Below are positions 34,599 through 42,764 of a DNA stretch of 64,000 bases, piece by piece. Made by a program: the position numbers and the translations under genes. The notes below the pieces were generated by a model. The model was not told the DNA's origin. It searched no databases and worked only from the letters and a program-made list of their open reading frames with translations. Every line of letters begins with the position of its first letter. Position 1 is the first letter of the stretch. This DNA is from Salinigranum salinum (GTDB taxonomy: Archaea; Halobacteriota; Halobacteria; Halobacteriales; Haloferacaceae): assembly GCF_009176545.1 (NCBI RefSeq), contig NZ_VTOJ01000002.1, forward strand, positions 1,674,001-1,738,000, read 5' to 3'.

Positions 34599-35366
34599 AT
34601 GTCAGTCCACGCACGAACACTCGTCGTCTCGGGTGCCCGACGGGTCGTCTCCCCCGCGGGAGTCGCACTGTTCGCCACGTCCGCACTCGGACTCGCGGCG
34701 TTCAACGCGGCGCTGAACACCGTCCTCACGGCAGCCGCCGGGACACCGCTCCCGGCCGGTGGACAGATCGCCGAGTACGGTGTCGTCCTGCCGGTCAGCC
34801 CCGCAGTGGCCACCCTCCTCGCCGGAGTCACCCTCCTCGTCGGCGCGTTCGCCGTCGTCGTCGGTAGTCGTCGCCTCCTCGGTCGCTCCCAGTCCAGATG
34901 GACGGACCCCGTCGAGTGTCTCACCCACCGTGTCGTCCCCGCAACCATCGCCGTGCTCGTCGGCAGCGTCGTCGTCGTCGCCGCCGTCGCGTTCGGGACC
35001 GTCCTCCTCGTGATCCCGGGCGTCGTCGTCGCCGGACACCTGCTGCTCGTCCCGAGCGTCCTCGCGGCGGAGGACGTCGGACTCCTCACGGCGCTCCAGA
35101 CGAGCTGGCAGCGCGCCGCCGCAGCCCGGGTCGAACTGGTGACCGCGGCGCTCGCGCTCGTAGCCCCCGCGACGCTCGTGGTGGCCGGTGCGAGCCTCTC
35201 GTATCTCCTCCCCACGGGCGTCGAGTTCGTCCTCGGCGTCGTCAGCGGCGCGGCCCTGCTCGTCCTGTGGCTCGGCGTCGCGACGGAGGCGTACCAGCGA
35301 CTCGGCACCGGATCGAAGCGCACGACTGCCGGCAGCCGGAGTCGCCGTGCGAGCCGGGCACTCTGA
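34599..35366 (+). CDS. multi-pass membrane protein (haloarchaeal)
   Basis: 255 residues with about six hydrophobic segments. In the middle, FGTVLLVIPGVVVAGHLLLVPSVLA and LQTSWQRAAAARVEL resemble the repeated TM unit of glycerophosphoryl diester phosphodiesterase membrane-domain-like proteins. No catalytic motif. A TATA-like TTATAC lies about 32 nt upstream of the ATG. Role unknown. Confidence 0.75.
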   Translation: MSVHARTLVVSGARRVVSPAGVALFATSALGLAAFNAALNTVLTAAAGTPLPAGGQIAEYGVVLPVSPAVATLLAGVTLLVGAFAVVVGSRRLLGRSQSRWTDPVECLTHRVVPATIAVLVGSVVVVAAVAFGTVLLVIPGVVVAGHLLLVPSVLAAEDVGLLTALQTSWQRAAAARVELVTAALALVAPATLVVAGASLSYLLPTGVEFVLGVVSGAALLVLWLGVATEAYQRLGTGSKRTTAGSRSRRASRAL

Positions 35367-35394
35367 GCGTTATTGACAGATAAGAATTATGAGT

Positions 35395-35418
35395 CAGACA
35401 CGCGTCATACGCGTCTGA
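35395..35418. promoter_or_regulatory. inverted repeat CAGAC-ACGCG...CGCG-TCTG
   Basis: A near-perfect 23-24 bp dyad with ACGCGT in both arms separated by CAT. It lies 63 bp before the lipoprotein ATG and 29 bp after the preceding stop, so it could act as an operator or part of a transcription end. Confidence 0.45.
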
Positions 35419-35480
35419 TAGCCCTAAGAAACGGTTATACGACCCGTTACATTTAACATCTGATAGCTTGTGCATCCGGT

Positions 35481-36473
35481 ATGCAACGACGCCAGGTACT
35501 CGTGGCGCTCGCTGCCCTCCTCCCCGCCGGGTGTCTGGGTGCGAAGCGACCCGAGGCCGCAGCAGCAGTCCGAACCGAAGGTGGATCACCCCGACGGACG
35601 CCGACACCGACACCCGAGCCGACGCCGACCCCCGAACCGACCGAGACGCCCGAACCGACCGAGACGCCAGAGCCGGGCCCGTCAGAAGAAGCGATCGACG
35701 CGGGCGCAGAGGCGATCTCCCGCGTCCAGTCCGCGTTCGTCGAGAGCGTCGAAGCGTACACCGGTGACGACGACGGGACGCTGACCGAGGTCTCCGTCAC
35801 GAGTCGGAAGTTCGACGTCCGGACGGTGCTGCTCTCGATCGACACCATCCAGCGTGAACTGATGGCTGCCGAGACGGCGGCGGTGACCGACGACCAGCAG
35901 GCGACGGTCACCGACCTCCGGACCGCCGAGCAGTTCCTCACGCAGTCGGCGCTGGTCCAGTCGTACGCCGTCGAGACCGTCGACCGCCTCGACGCGGTCC
36001 GGGCGGCCTTCGCGGACGACATCGATGCGGTCGAGGACGCCGAGTCGCGGTTCGAGACGACACTGAAGCGGGCCAGTGACGGCATCACTACGCTCAAGAA
36101 CGACGTCGACGCCGACGCGGTGCCCGCCGCCGAACCGTTCGACGACGACACGTACGACGAGACCGTCTCGCGGTTCGACGCCGTACGCGCCGTCTTCAGG
36201 GACGCCGATTCGGGCCTCAACCGCATGATGCAGGGACTCGACGACCTCGAAGACGCCCACGAGGACGAGGAGGACGGCGACGACGACGACGCCGAGGAGA
36301 AGGCCGAGAGCGCGCGCGACTACTTCGACGAGGCGTACGACTTCTTCGACGACGCCGCCGACGCCGCCGACGACGTCGGCAGCGAGGAGCTGGAGTCGGT
36401 CATGGACGCACTCAGAGAGCGTGCCGACGACCGATACGTCGAGGCGGACGACCTCTACGAGGACGTCTCGTAG
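35481..36473 (+). CDS. Tat-exported lipoprotein, acidic helical
   Basis: 330 residues. The signal MQRRQVLVALAALLPAGC has the twin arginines and a lipobox cysteine at residue 18, so it is exported folded and lipid-anchored. A Pro/Thr/Glu linker (about 38-68) of PTPTPEP/PTETPEP repeats is followed by a helical, very acidic domain rich in DDD/EEE. Probably a surface protein; function unknown. TATA-like TTTAACA about 22-28 nt before the ATG. Confidence 0.8.
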   Translation: MQRRQVLVALAALLPAGCLGAKRPEAAAAVRTEGGSPRRTPTPTPEPTPTPEPTETPEPTETPEPGPSEEAIDAGAEAISRVQSAFVESVEAYTGDDDGTLTEVSVTSRKFDVRTVLLSIDTIQRELMAAETAAVTDDQQATVTDLRTAEQFLTQSALVQSYAVETVDRLDAVRAAFADDIDAVEDAESRFETTLKRASDGITTLKNDVDADAVPAAEPFDDDTYDETVSRFDAVRAVFRDADSGLNRMMQGLDDLEDAHEDEEDGDDDDAEEKAESARDYFDEAYDFFDDAADAADDVGSEELESVMDALRERADDRYVEADDLYEDVS

Positions 36474-36594
36474 TCGGCACGAGAGCAGGCGAAGTCGCCG
36501 ACGTCGAGACAGTGCGCGCTGACCGACTGTCTTCGATTTCAACACTGATATTCACGGGGGCAGGTTCAAATACGAGCCGTGGCTCGCACGAGCC

Positions 36595-36693
36595 ATGGAC
36601 ACGCTCACGCTCCGCGACCGGCTCGTGTTCGTCCTTCTGGCGGCAGGAACGGTCGCGCTGTCGATGGCGTCCACGACGGCACTGACGCCGTGA
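36595..36693 (+). CDS. very small membrane protein, 32 residues
   Basis: ATG 36595 to TGA 36693. MDTLTLRDRLVFVLLAAG plus VALSMASTTALTP: a charged start and one hydrophobic helix. A TATA-like CAAATAC lies at 36567-36573, about 25 nt upstream, the spacing of a leaderless gene. Composition and position make it more likely real than chance, but no family was identified. Confidence 0.5.
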   Translation: MDTLTLRDRLVFVLLAAGTVALSMASTTALTP

Positions 36694-36919
36694 GCACCGA
36701 CGGTCCCTGCGGCACGGATCCGGACGCGGCGCGGCGTCACGGCTCACGGCCGTTCTCACCGGGACAGCCGCGCCTCTCCACGACTCGTACCGGTCGCCAG
36801 TGAAGACGTTTCGGCGGTGAGACGGCGAGTCGAGCGATCGGCTCTTGTTCGTCGACCCGACAGTCGACCGAACCGGCGCGACGGTGTGTCCGAGGACTCG
36901 GAGTCGCGTCGTCGCCCGG

Positions 36920-38248
36920 TCAGGCGCGGTCGTCGGCGGGTGGCAGTCCCTCGTCGTCGACGACGTTCCCCTCGTCGTCGACGGTGACGACGCCGCGGTT
37001 GTTGACGGCGTAGGGGTCGAGACCGATCTCCTCCATGAACTGTTTGTAGAGGCGTTCTGCGGTCTCGGCGTCCTTCTGCCGGTCGGAGGCCCGGTCGCAG
37101 AGTTCGACCAAGTCCTCGGGGACGTCGTTCTCGTGGACGATCCAGTGGTTGATCAGGTCGGAGAGCCGTCGGATGGGGGAGGTGAAGTGGCCGTAGATGT
37201 CGAAGTTCAGCGCGTGGTGGCCGCCGAAGGGGTCGTTCATGTACTTCGCCCGGGGCATCACCCGGAGCACGGCGCGCTGGATCTTGTTGAGCGCCCGGCC
37301 GGGTGCCTCCTCGAGCGCCGCGTTGACCGCCTTCCGGGGATCGTCGAACGAGGCACCGGGGATGGAGACACCGTCGAGTTCCATGATCTCCGTGAGGGCT
37401 TTGTCCCACTGATCGGGGGTCGGCTGGGGGTGGACACGGTACATCGCTTCGACGCCGCGACCCCACATGAGTTCGTGCGTGACGGCTTTGTTCGCCTTCA
37501 GCATGCACTCCTCGATGATGGTGTGGGCGCGGTCGCGGCTCGGGTTCAGTACTAAGGAGCCGTCCTCCTTGCGCTGTTCGTGCATCTGGTCGGCGAGTTC
37601 GAAGGCCAGAACGTTCTCCGCGTGTAACGGAGCGTCCTCGTCGTCGAGCCGCTTCTCGCACTGCGAGTAGGTCAGCCGTTCGTTCGAGTTGATCACGGAC
37701 TTGTAGATGTCGACCGACTCGAAGGAGAGCGTCTCGCGACTGATGTGCATCTCGACGGTGTGTGCAAGTCGGTCCTCGTTCGGGACGAGCGAGCAGACTG
37801 TCTCCGCGAGGATCGGCGGGAGCATGTGGACGGTGTACGCGGGGAGGTAGACGGTGTTCCCCCGCTTGACGGCCTCGGCCCACATCTCCGAGCCGGGGTG
37901 GACGTAGTGGGTGACGTCGGCGATGTGGACCCAGAGGGTGTACTCCTCGTCGCCCTTCTCGATGGAGATGGCGTCGTCGAAGTCCTGTGCGTCCGCCGGG
38001 TCGGTCGTCCACGTGGTCAGGTCGCGGAGGTCCTGCCGTTCGTCGACTTCGGCCTGGATCTCCGCCTGGACGCCTTCGGTCCGCTCCTCGGCCTCGCGGA
38101 GGACGGCGTGAGGGAACTGATCCCGCAGCTCGAACTCCTCGAAGAGCTCCTCCCGCTTGTTCTTGAGGTGGCGGGCGACCTCGGCGTCGATCTCCACCGG
38201 GCCCTGTCCTTCGGCGGTCCCGGCGTACGCCTGATCTTCGTTCGACAT
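36920..38248 (-). CDS. rnr: RNB-domain exoribonuclease (RNase R/II family)
   Basis: 442 residues. The RNB catalytic region shows TTDPADAQDFDDAIS (about 81-95), whose acidic residues bind two Mg ions, and HFTSPIRRLSDLINHW near 355-370. It degrades RNA 3'-5'. Bacterial RNase R has extra cold-shock and S1 domains; they are absent here, leaving a near-minimal RNB core. Start ATG 38248; the longer frame upstream is basic and unlikely. Forms part of the haloarchaeal RNA-turnover set. Confidence 0.92.
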   Translation of the reverse strand: MSNEDQAYAGTAEGQGPVEIDAEVARHLKNKREELFEEFELRDQFPHAVLREAEERTEGVQAEIQAEVDERQDLRDLTTWTTDPADAQDFDDAISIEKGDEEYTLWVHIADVTHYVHPGSEMWAEAVKRGNTVYLPAYTVHMLPPILAETVCSLVPNEDRLAHTVEMHISRETLSFESVDIYKSVINSNERLTYSQCEKRLDDEDAPLHAENVLAFELADQMHEQRKEDGSLVLNPSRDRAHTIIEECMLKANKAVTHELMWGRGVEAMYRVHPQPTPDQWDKALTEIMELDGVSIPGASFDDPRKAVNAALEEAPGRALNKIQRAVLRVMPRAKYMNDPFGGHHALNFDIYGHFTSPIRRLSDLINHWIVHENDVPEDLVELCDRASDRQKDAETAERLYKQFMEEIGLDPYAVNNRGVVTVDDEGNVVDDEGLPPADDRA

Positions 38249-38407
38249 GCAGTGAGGTAACAGGGAGAGGTAGTTAGTCGTGTCGGGGGAGGACGGAAGG
38301 GGAGGGAGCGAACACGACCGATCCCGCGAGGAGAGCCAACGGACCAGCCACCGGGTCGGTGTCGTCCCGGCGACGACCAGCGGGAGAAAGACCACGGACC
38401 GATCGCG

Positions 38408-38710
38408 TTACCGATCGCGTTCCTCGGCCGACCCGTACCGCTTCTCGACGGCGGCGAAGTACCGATCGAGGAACTCGTCCCGGGCGAGTCCGTCCTGTTC
38501 GATCCCCAGGAGGAGCGACTCGAGGTCCTCGCGGGGCTGGTGACAGAGCTCCCGGTAACACTCCTTGCAGAGGTGTTCGAACTCCTTGCCGTGCCGGTCC
38601 CAGCGGTTGCCCTCCTTGTCGTACTCGCGGGCATCGGCACGGAGGACCGACTCCCCGCAGGCGATGCAGACGACCGTCTTTCGGTCCCGGTTCGTCCGGG
38701 AACGCCACAT
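38408..38710 (-). CDS. haloarchaeal zinc-binding small protein
   Basis: 100 residues from ATG 38710. VCIACGESVLRADAR and HLCKECYRELC supply two CxxC pairs, likely a treble clef or zinc ribbon; the C-terminal half is helical with REDLESLLLGIEQDG. Conserved haloarchaeal proteins of this shape are known but uncharacterised. A TTA/AAC-type promoter lies upstream on the minus strand. Confidence 0.75.
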   Translation of the reverse strand: MWRSRTNRDRKTVVCIACGESVLRADAREYDKEGNRWDRHGKEFEHLCKECYRELCHQPREDLESLLLGIEQDGLARDEFLDRYFAAVEKRYGSAEERDR

Positions 38711-38929
38711 GAGGGGTACCACGAACGGGGGTTACTTAGCGTTTGTCAGCCGTGTCTGACGCGGAGCACACGCGCACGAGTCGAGCAGGGTCGCGAACTC
38801 GGAGCCAGAGTTCGGGCGTCCGGACCCAGGCGAGTCGACGTCCGTCCCGGAGTCGCCGGAGCGTCCGTCCTCGGCGGCACGACACACCGTATCGGTCGAT
38901 TTATCGGCGCGGGGAGTCCACCACCGGTC

Positions 38930-39409
38930 ATGAAAGTCAAGTCTCGCCACCACCTCCGTAGCGACGAGATCCGCCAGCTGCGCGAGACCGTCGAGACGCG
39001 GACGGGCGTCGACCTCGCGGGCGACACGTTCGAGAAGGTCGAACTCGCCGAGACGCGGTTCGACGTCGTCCTCGTCGACGGGTCGCCCGCCGTGATGTAC
39101 GTCGACGGCGACCCGTCGCTCACGGTCACGGGTGCGAACGCGTACCAGCCGACCGAACACGTCGTGACGGTCGACGCCGGTGCCGTCTCGTTCGTCTCCA
39201 GCGGGGCGGACGTGATGCGCCCCGGGATCGTCGACGCGGACGAGGACATCGCCGAGGGCGACCTCGTCGCGATCGCGGAGGAGACCCACGGGAAGGTGCT
39301 CGCCATCGGCCGAGCCCTGGTTCCGGGGTCGGAGATGCTCGGCGACTCGGGGAAAGTCGTCGAGAGCGTCCACCACGTCGGCGACGACCTGTTCGAGCTG
39401 TCGATCTAG
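38930..39409 (+). CDS. PUA-domain RNA-binding protein
   Basis: 159 residues. N-terminal pre-PUA part MKVKSRHHLRSDEIRQL, then the PUA domain from about 78 (VVTVDAGAVSFVSSGADVMRPGIV, DIAEGDLVAI, HGKVLAIGRALV). Related to archaeal/eukaryal MCT-1 type proteins that bind tRNA or the small subunit in initiation/recycling. ATTTATCG about 28 nt upstream supports the ATG at 38930. Confidence 0.9.
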   Translation: MKVKSRHHLRSDEIRQLRETVETRTGVDLAGDTFEKVELAETRFDVVLVDGSPAVMYVDGDPSLTVTGANAYQPTEHVVTVDAGAVSFVSSGADVMRPGIVDADEDIAEGDLVAIAEETHGKVLAIGRALVPGSEMLGDSGKVVESVHHVGDDLFELSI

Positions 39410-39624
39410 GATCGGGAGGCGGTCCGGTTCGGTCTCGCATCCCGTCACGTTCCGGACCAGTGCGGAGTTCCGCTCGGTGAGACGACGCACAGGACCCGGT
39501 GTGCACGGAGGCCACAGGTGGTTCGGTCGGGCGATCCAGCGCGCGCTGCTGGCGCCTCCGAGTGCTGCCCCCGGACGAGGCCGTCGCCGGCACAATTAAT
39601 CGGATCGTCGTCGATTACGGTCGT

Positions 39625-40569
39625 ATGCGTGCGATTCGATATCACGACACAGGAGGACCGAGCGTGCTTACTGTCGACGAGGTCCCCCGTCCGGGACCGG
39701 GATGTACCGACGTGCTCGTCGAGGTGAGAGCAGCGGGCGTCAATCCGGTCGACGTGAGCTTCCGTGAGGGGGCGTACCCGACCGATCTGCCGGCGACAGC
39801 GGGCCTCGACGTCGCCGGCGTCGTCTCCGCGGTCGGCGAGGACGTCACTGCCGTCGAGGTCGGCGACAGAGTGTGTGCGACGGGCGTCGATGGGGCGTAC
39901 GCCGAGTACGCGCTCGCGCCAGCTAACAACGTTGCACAGTTGCCCGACGACGTGTCGTTCGTGGAGGGGGCTGCGGTCGGTCTCGCCGGCGTGACTGCCT
40001 GGCAGGCGGTCGTCCACTACGGGTCGCCACTGCCGGGAAAGACCGTTCTGTTTCACGGGGGCAGCGGCGGCGTGGGTCATATCGGCGTGCAACTCGCAGC
40101 ACTGGGCGGAGCGCGGGTCATCGCCACCGCGGGGGCAGCGGATCGACGAGACCGGGTTCGTGACCTGGGCGCGGGCGACGTCTTCGACTACGCCCGTGAG
40201 GACCTCGGAACCGCAGTAGCGGACGTCGGAGCTCCCGATCTCGTCGTCGACCACCGGCCGGAGACGTACCTCGAACTCGACCTTGAGGTGGTGGCCGAGG
40301 GGGGAACGCTCGTCCTCATCGAGGGCGAGTTCCCCGAGACGAGCACTGCCTTCCTCTCGCGAGTGAAGGAGCTCACGATCCAGGCGGTGAGCGGGTTGAA
40401 CGCGCCGGATGTCGGATCGACGCTCGGCGATCTCGTGGGATTGATCGCGGACGACCGGCTGACCGTCGAGGTGGAACGCACCTACCCGCTCGAGGACGCC
40501 GCCGAGGCGCAACGTGCGGTGGTCGAGGACAGCTACGTCGGCAAGCTGGTCGTAGAGCCGGGCGCGTGA
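39625..40569 (+). CDS. quinone oxidoreductase-like MDR dehydrogenase
   Basis: 314 residues. Medium-chain dehydrogenase fold with MRAIRYHDTGGPSVLTVDEV and DVAGVVSAVGEDV in the GroES-like half, and the NADPH-binding HGGSGGVGHIGVQLA near 145-159. No structural zinc Cys cluster, so quinone-oxidoreductase rather than alcohol-dehydrogenase type. Start at ATG 39625, with TATA-like CACAATTAAT about 32 nt upstream. Confidence 0.92.
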   Translation: MRAIRYHDTGGPSVLTVDEVPRPGPGCTDVLVEVRAAGVNPVDVSFREGAYPTDLPATAGLDVAGVVSAVGEDVTAVEVGDRVCATGVDGAYAEYALAPANNVAQLPDDVSFVEGAAVGLAGVTAWQAVVHYGSPLPGKTVLFHGGSGGVGHIGVQLAALGGARVIATAGAADRRDRVRDLGAGDVFDYAREDLGTAVADVGAPDLVVDHRPETYLELDLEVVAEGGTLVLIEGEFPETSTAFLSRVKELTIQAVSGLNAPDVGSTLGDLVGLIADDRLTVEVERTYPLEDAAEAQRAVVEDSYVGKLVVEPGA

Positions 40570-40946
40570 ACGACAGCCATCTCGAACGTGCTCACGTCAC
40601 CTCTCCACCGTCGTGTCGAGGTGTCGAGAGAGGACGAGTGAAACACCTCGGAGACGTGTTCGGGGTGCGGTGACGACCCGACATCGGACCGAACGCATCG
40701 TGAACTGTGCGTCTGCCAGCCGTGCGGGTTAGTCGGGGACGCCGATCGTAACGGGGCGGAGAACAGGACAGCAGATAACTCCGAGTCCTCACGGTGAATG
40801 GAGGAGTCACGGCCGTGTGACACGGCCATCGACAGACGTCGACCACCAGAGCGGGACGACCGACACGAGAGAACAGGTCGTGTCGTAGACCAACGCAGAT
40901 CCCAACCACCGCACGGGGAGCCCGGCCGTTTACCGTGGGGAGGACG
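40570..40946. other. intergenic region, 377 bp
   Basis: No convincing gene. Low-complexity overlaps in several frames, none with signatures. It lies downstream of the MDR gene and of the 81-residue membrane protein on the opposite strand, so it is a convergent spacer that may end both transcripts. Confidence 0.4.
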
Positions 40947-41192
40947 TCAGCCGTCGGACCTGAGACCGTGGGCGATGGACGCGAACACGATCGCCACGAA
41001 TACGACGAGGAGCACAGCCACTATCAGAAGTATCGCAGTCTCCCCGAGCGCTCCCGAGACGCTTCCTCTTCCCTCGAATTCCAGGATCTGTGACTTGAAA
41101 CTGACCAGGTCAGCTCCGAGCATCAGGAGTATAGTCGAGACGACGATCATCTCGGTCACGATCTGGAAAATCATGAATCCGTGACGACTCAT
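40947..41192 (-). CDS. two-helix membrane protein, partner of the 438-residue membrane protein
   Basis: 81 residues: helices about 8-28 and 52-74, with a short acidic link ILEFEGRGSVSG. Its ATG at 41190-41192 immediately follows the upstream gene's stop (TAG then ATG), so the pair is tightly co-translated. No homologous family recognised. AT-richer composition like its partner suggests joint transfer. Confidence 0.75.
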   Translation of the reverse strand: MSRHGFMIFQIVTEMIVVSTILLMLGADLVSFKSQILEFEGRGSVSGALGETAILLIVAVLLVVFVAIVFASIAHGLRSDG

Positions 41193-42509
41193 CTATTCGT
41201 CACCCCCAGGAGGACGCCGATACGCAAATACGAGGAACGCCGTTGCCAGGAGTGAGACGGCCACCGACGGAAGGGAGCCCAAGACGACCGAAATCGCGAT
41301 CGCAAGTCCTCCGACGACGGCACCGGTACCGACGACTGATTTGTAGATGAACGCATAGATCTCCGCTGCCTCTCCACGAGTCATCTCTTCAGGACCATCC
41401 GTCTCGTCAGTGTCCGAAAGTGATGCGACCTGTGCGACGGCCGCTGGCACCAGGCGCTCGGAGTATCCCGCAGCGAACCCGACGGCGATCATCAGCGACG
41501 CCAGAGCGCTACTGTCAACCATGGTGGTACCTTCGCTCAAAAATGGTGTTTGGAGCAAAAAATACAGTACCAGTGCGGAGACCGCGCCGATAGCCCCACG
41601 CCCGGTGGTGATAGTACGCTGATTGATCTGAGGAGGAATCCGTGTCCGATCCGAGTGCCTGCGGAGCGACCATATCCCGGATACCGATGCTCCCATCACT
41701 CCCGTGAGAGCGACATATACCGCGAATCCTACTGCGGTGACGTCTGGAGGGGTCGTCCCGAAAGGCGTCTCGAGATAGGCGGCCATGCTGCCCGCGAATC
41801 CGAGAGGAGCGTCACCGAGAGTCGAGTCGAGCAACGATAACACGAACAGTGAGAGACCTGACAGCAGTCCCATGAACAAGAGCTGGTTGAATTGGCGCTG
41901 GTACTCGCTACGGACGAGGTATGTGCTCTCGTACTGTTCGTGGAGGATCCGACTCGCCTCGCTGAGCTCCGCTGCGGTAACGTCGTCTCGCAGCGCCTCC
42001 GACTCGTCACAGAGGAGGTCGACCACCGCTTGTCGCCGCCAGCCGTCGAGCGCGTCGAGAGCCTCCTCGCGAACGGTGGCAGCGCGGACCTGGAGCGGCG
42101 ACGATGGTTTTACCCGTTCGTCGGTGATGTCTGATGCCGAATCGGTATCCTGGACTTGCTCTTCGATCCGTTCAAGCCCGTAAATCTCGAGTCGCTTTGC
42201 AGCGTGGAGGTGTCGCCAGCTCTCGTTGAAGTTGCCACGTCGTAGGTCACCTACCGCCGTCTGCAGTAACTCTCGTCCCAGAGTCGCCCACGGTTCCCCT
42301 TCGGCTTGGCTTCGTTCGACTGTCATCTCGAATTCTCGAATAGAGACAGTGAGTTCGGAGCTGAGTCCCGAATACGCCGCGTCGTTCACGAGGAGCTTCG
42401 CAACGAACGACCGCTGAGAGGGTGGCTCCACTGCGGTCGGCAGGTCGACCACCGCCTGGTTGACCCCATCCTCCTCTCGGGATGTGGTTGGTTGGTCGGA
42501 CGTATCCAT
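41193..42509 (-). CDS. membrane protein with long cytosolic N-terminal domain, unknown function
   Basis: 438 residues from ATG 42509. Residues 1-205 are soluble and helical (charged, EFEMTVERSQAEGEP, HLHAAKRLEIYGLERIEEQ). Six hydrophobic segments follow at about 209-227, 257-277, 304-322, 334-352, 389-411 and 413-430. The segment FAAGYSERLVPAAVAQ before a charged loop is reminiscent of poorly characterised bacterial membrane proteins with the same GFxAGFSERxxP-type turn. Lower GC than neighbours. No domain of known function was seen. Confidence 0.75.
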   Translation of the reverse strand: MDTSDQPTTSREEDGVNQAVVDLPTAVEPPSQRSFVAKLLVNDAAYSGLSSELTVSIREFEMTVERSQAEGEPWATLGRELLQTAVGDLRRGNFNESWRHLHAAKRLEIYGLERIEEQVQDTDSASDITDERVKPSSPLQVRAATVREEALDALDGWRRQAVVDLLCDESEALRDDVTAAELSEASRILHEQYESTYLVRSEYQRQFNQLLFMGLLSGLSLFVLSLLDSTLGDAPLGFAGSMAAYLETPFGTTPPDVTAVGFAVYVALTGVMGASVSGIWSLRRHSDRTRIPPQINQRTITTGRGAIGAVSALVLYFLLQTPFLSEGTTMVDSSALASLMIAVGFAAGYSERLVPAAVAQVASLSDTDETDGPEEMTRGEAAEIYAFIYKSVVGTGAVVGGLAIAISVVLGSLPSVAVSLLATAFLVFAYRRPPGGDE

Positions 42510-42548
42510 GGTACCGTATACCATGATACACTATACCATAACATTATG
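42508..42548 (-). promoter_or_regulatory. promoter/operator with repeated TACCAT half-sites
   Basis: ATGGTA (42508-42513) and TACCAT (42519-42524) form an inverted pair over the start codon; a third half-site, TACCAT at 42534-42539, repeats TATACCAT in direct orientation 15 bp away. The AT-rich ATAACATTATG at 42538-42548 may be the TATA region. The dyad overlapping ATG 42509 suggests autorepression. Confidence 0.5.
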
Positions 42549-42764
42549 TTTCTGAATTGATGCGAAGTCCGGGGTGTCCCAGACGCCGACACCCTCCCCC
42601 GTATCCGTGCCCCGTTCGAGACGTCGGTGGTGGTGTTCGAGTGAACGATCTCCCCCTCGTGTACAGAGACGAATTATTCTCACACGTTGTGTGTACGTCG
42701 TTGCCGATGCATCTCGGGTGAGTTCGAAACGAGAATTCTACATACGGAAGGCTCCGTACGTTCG

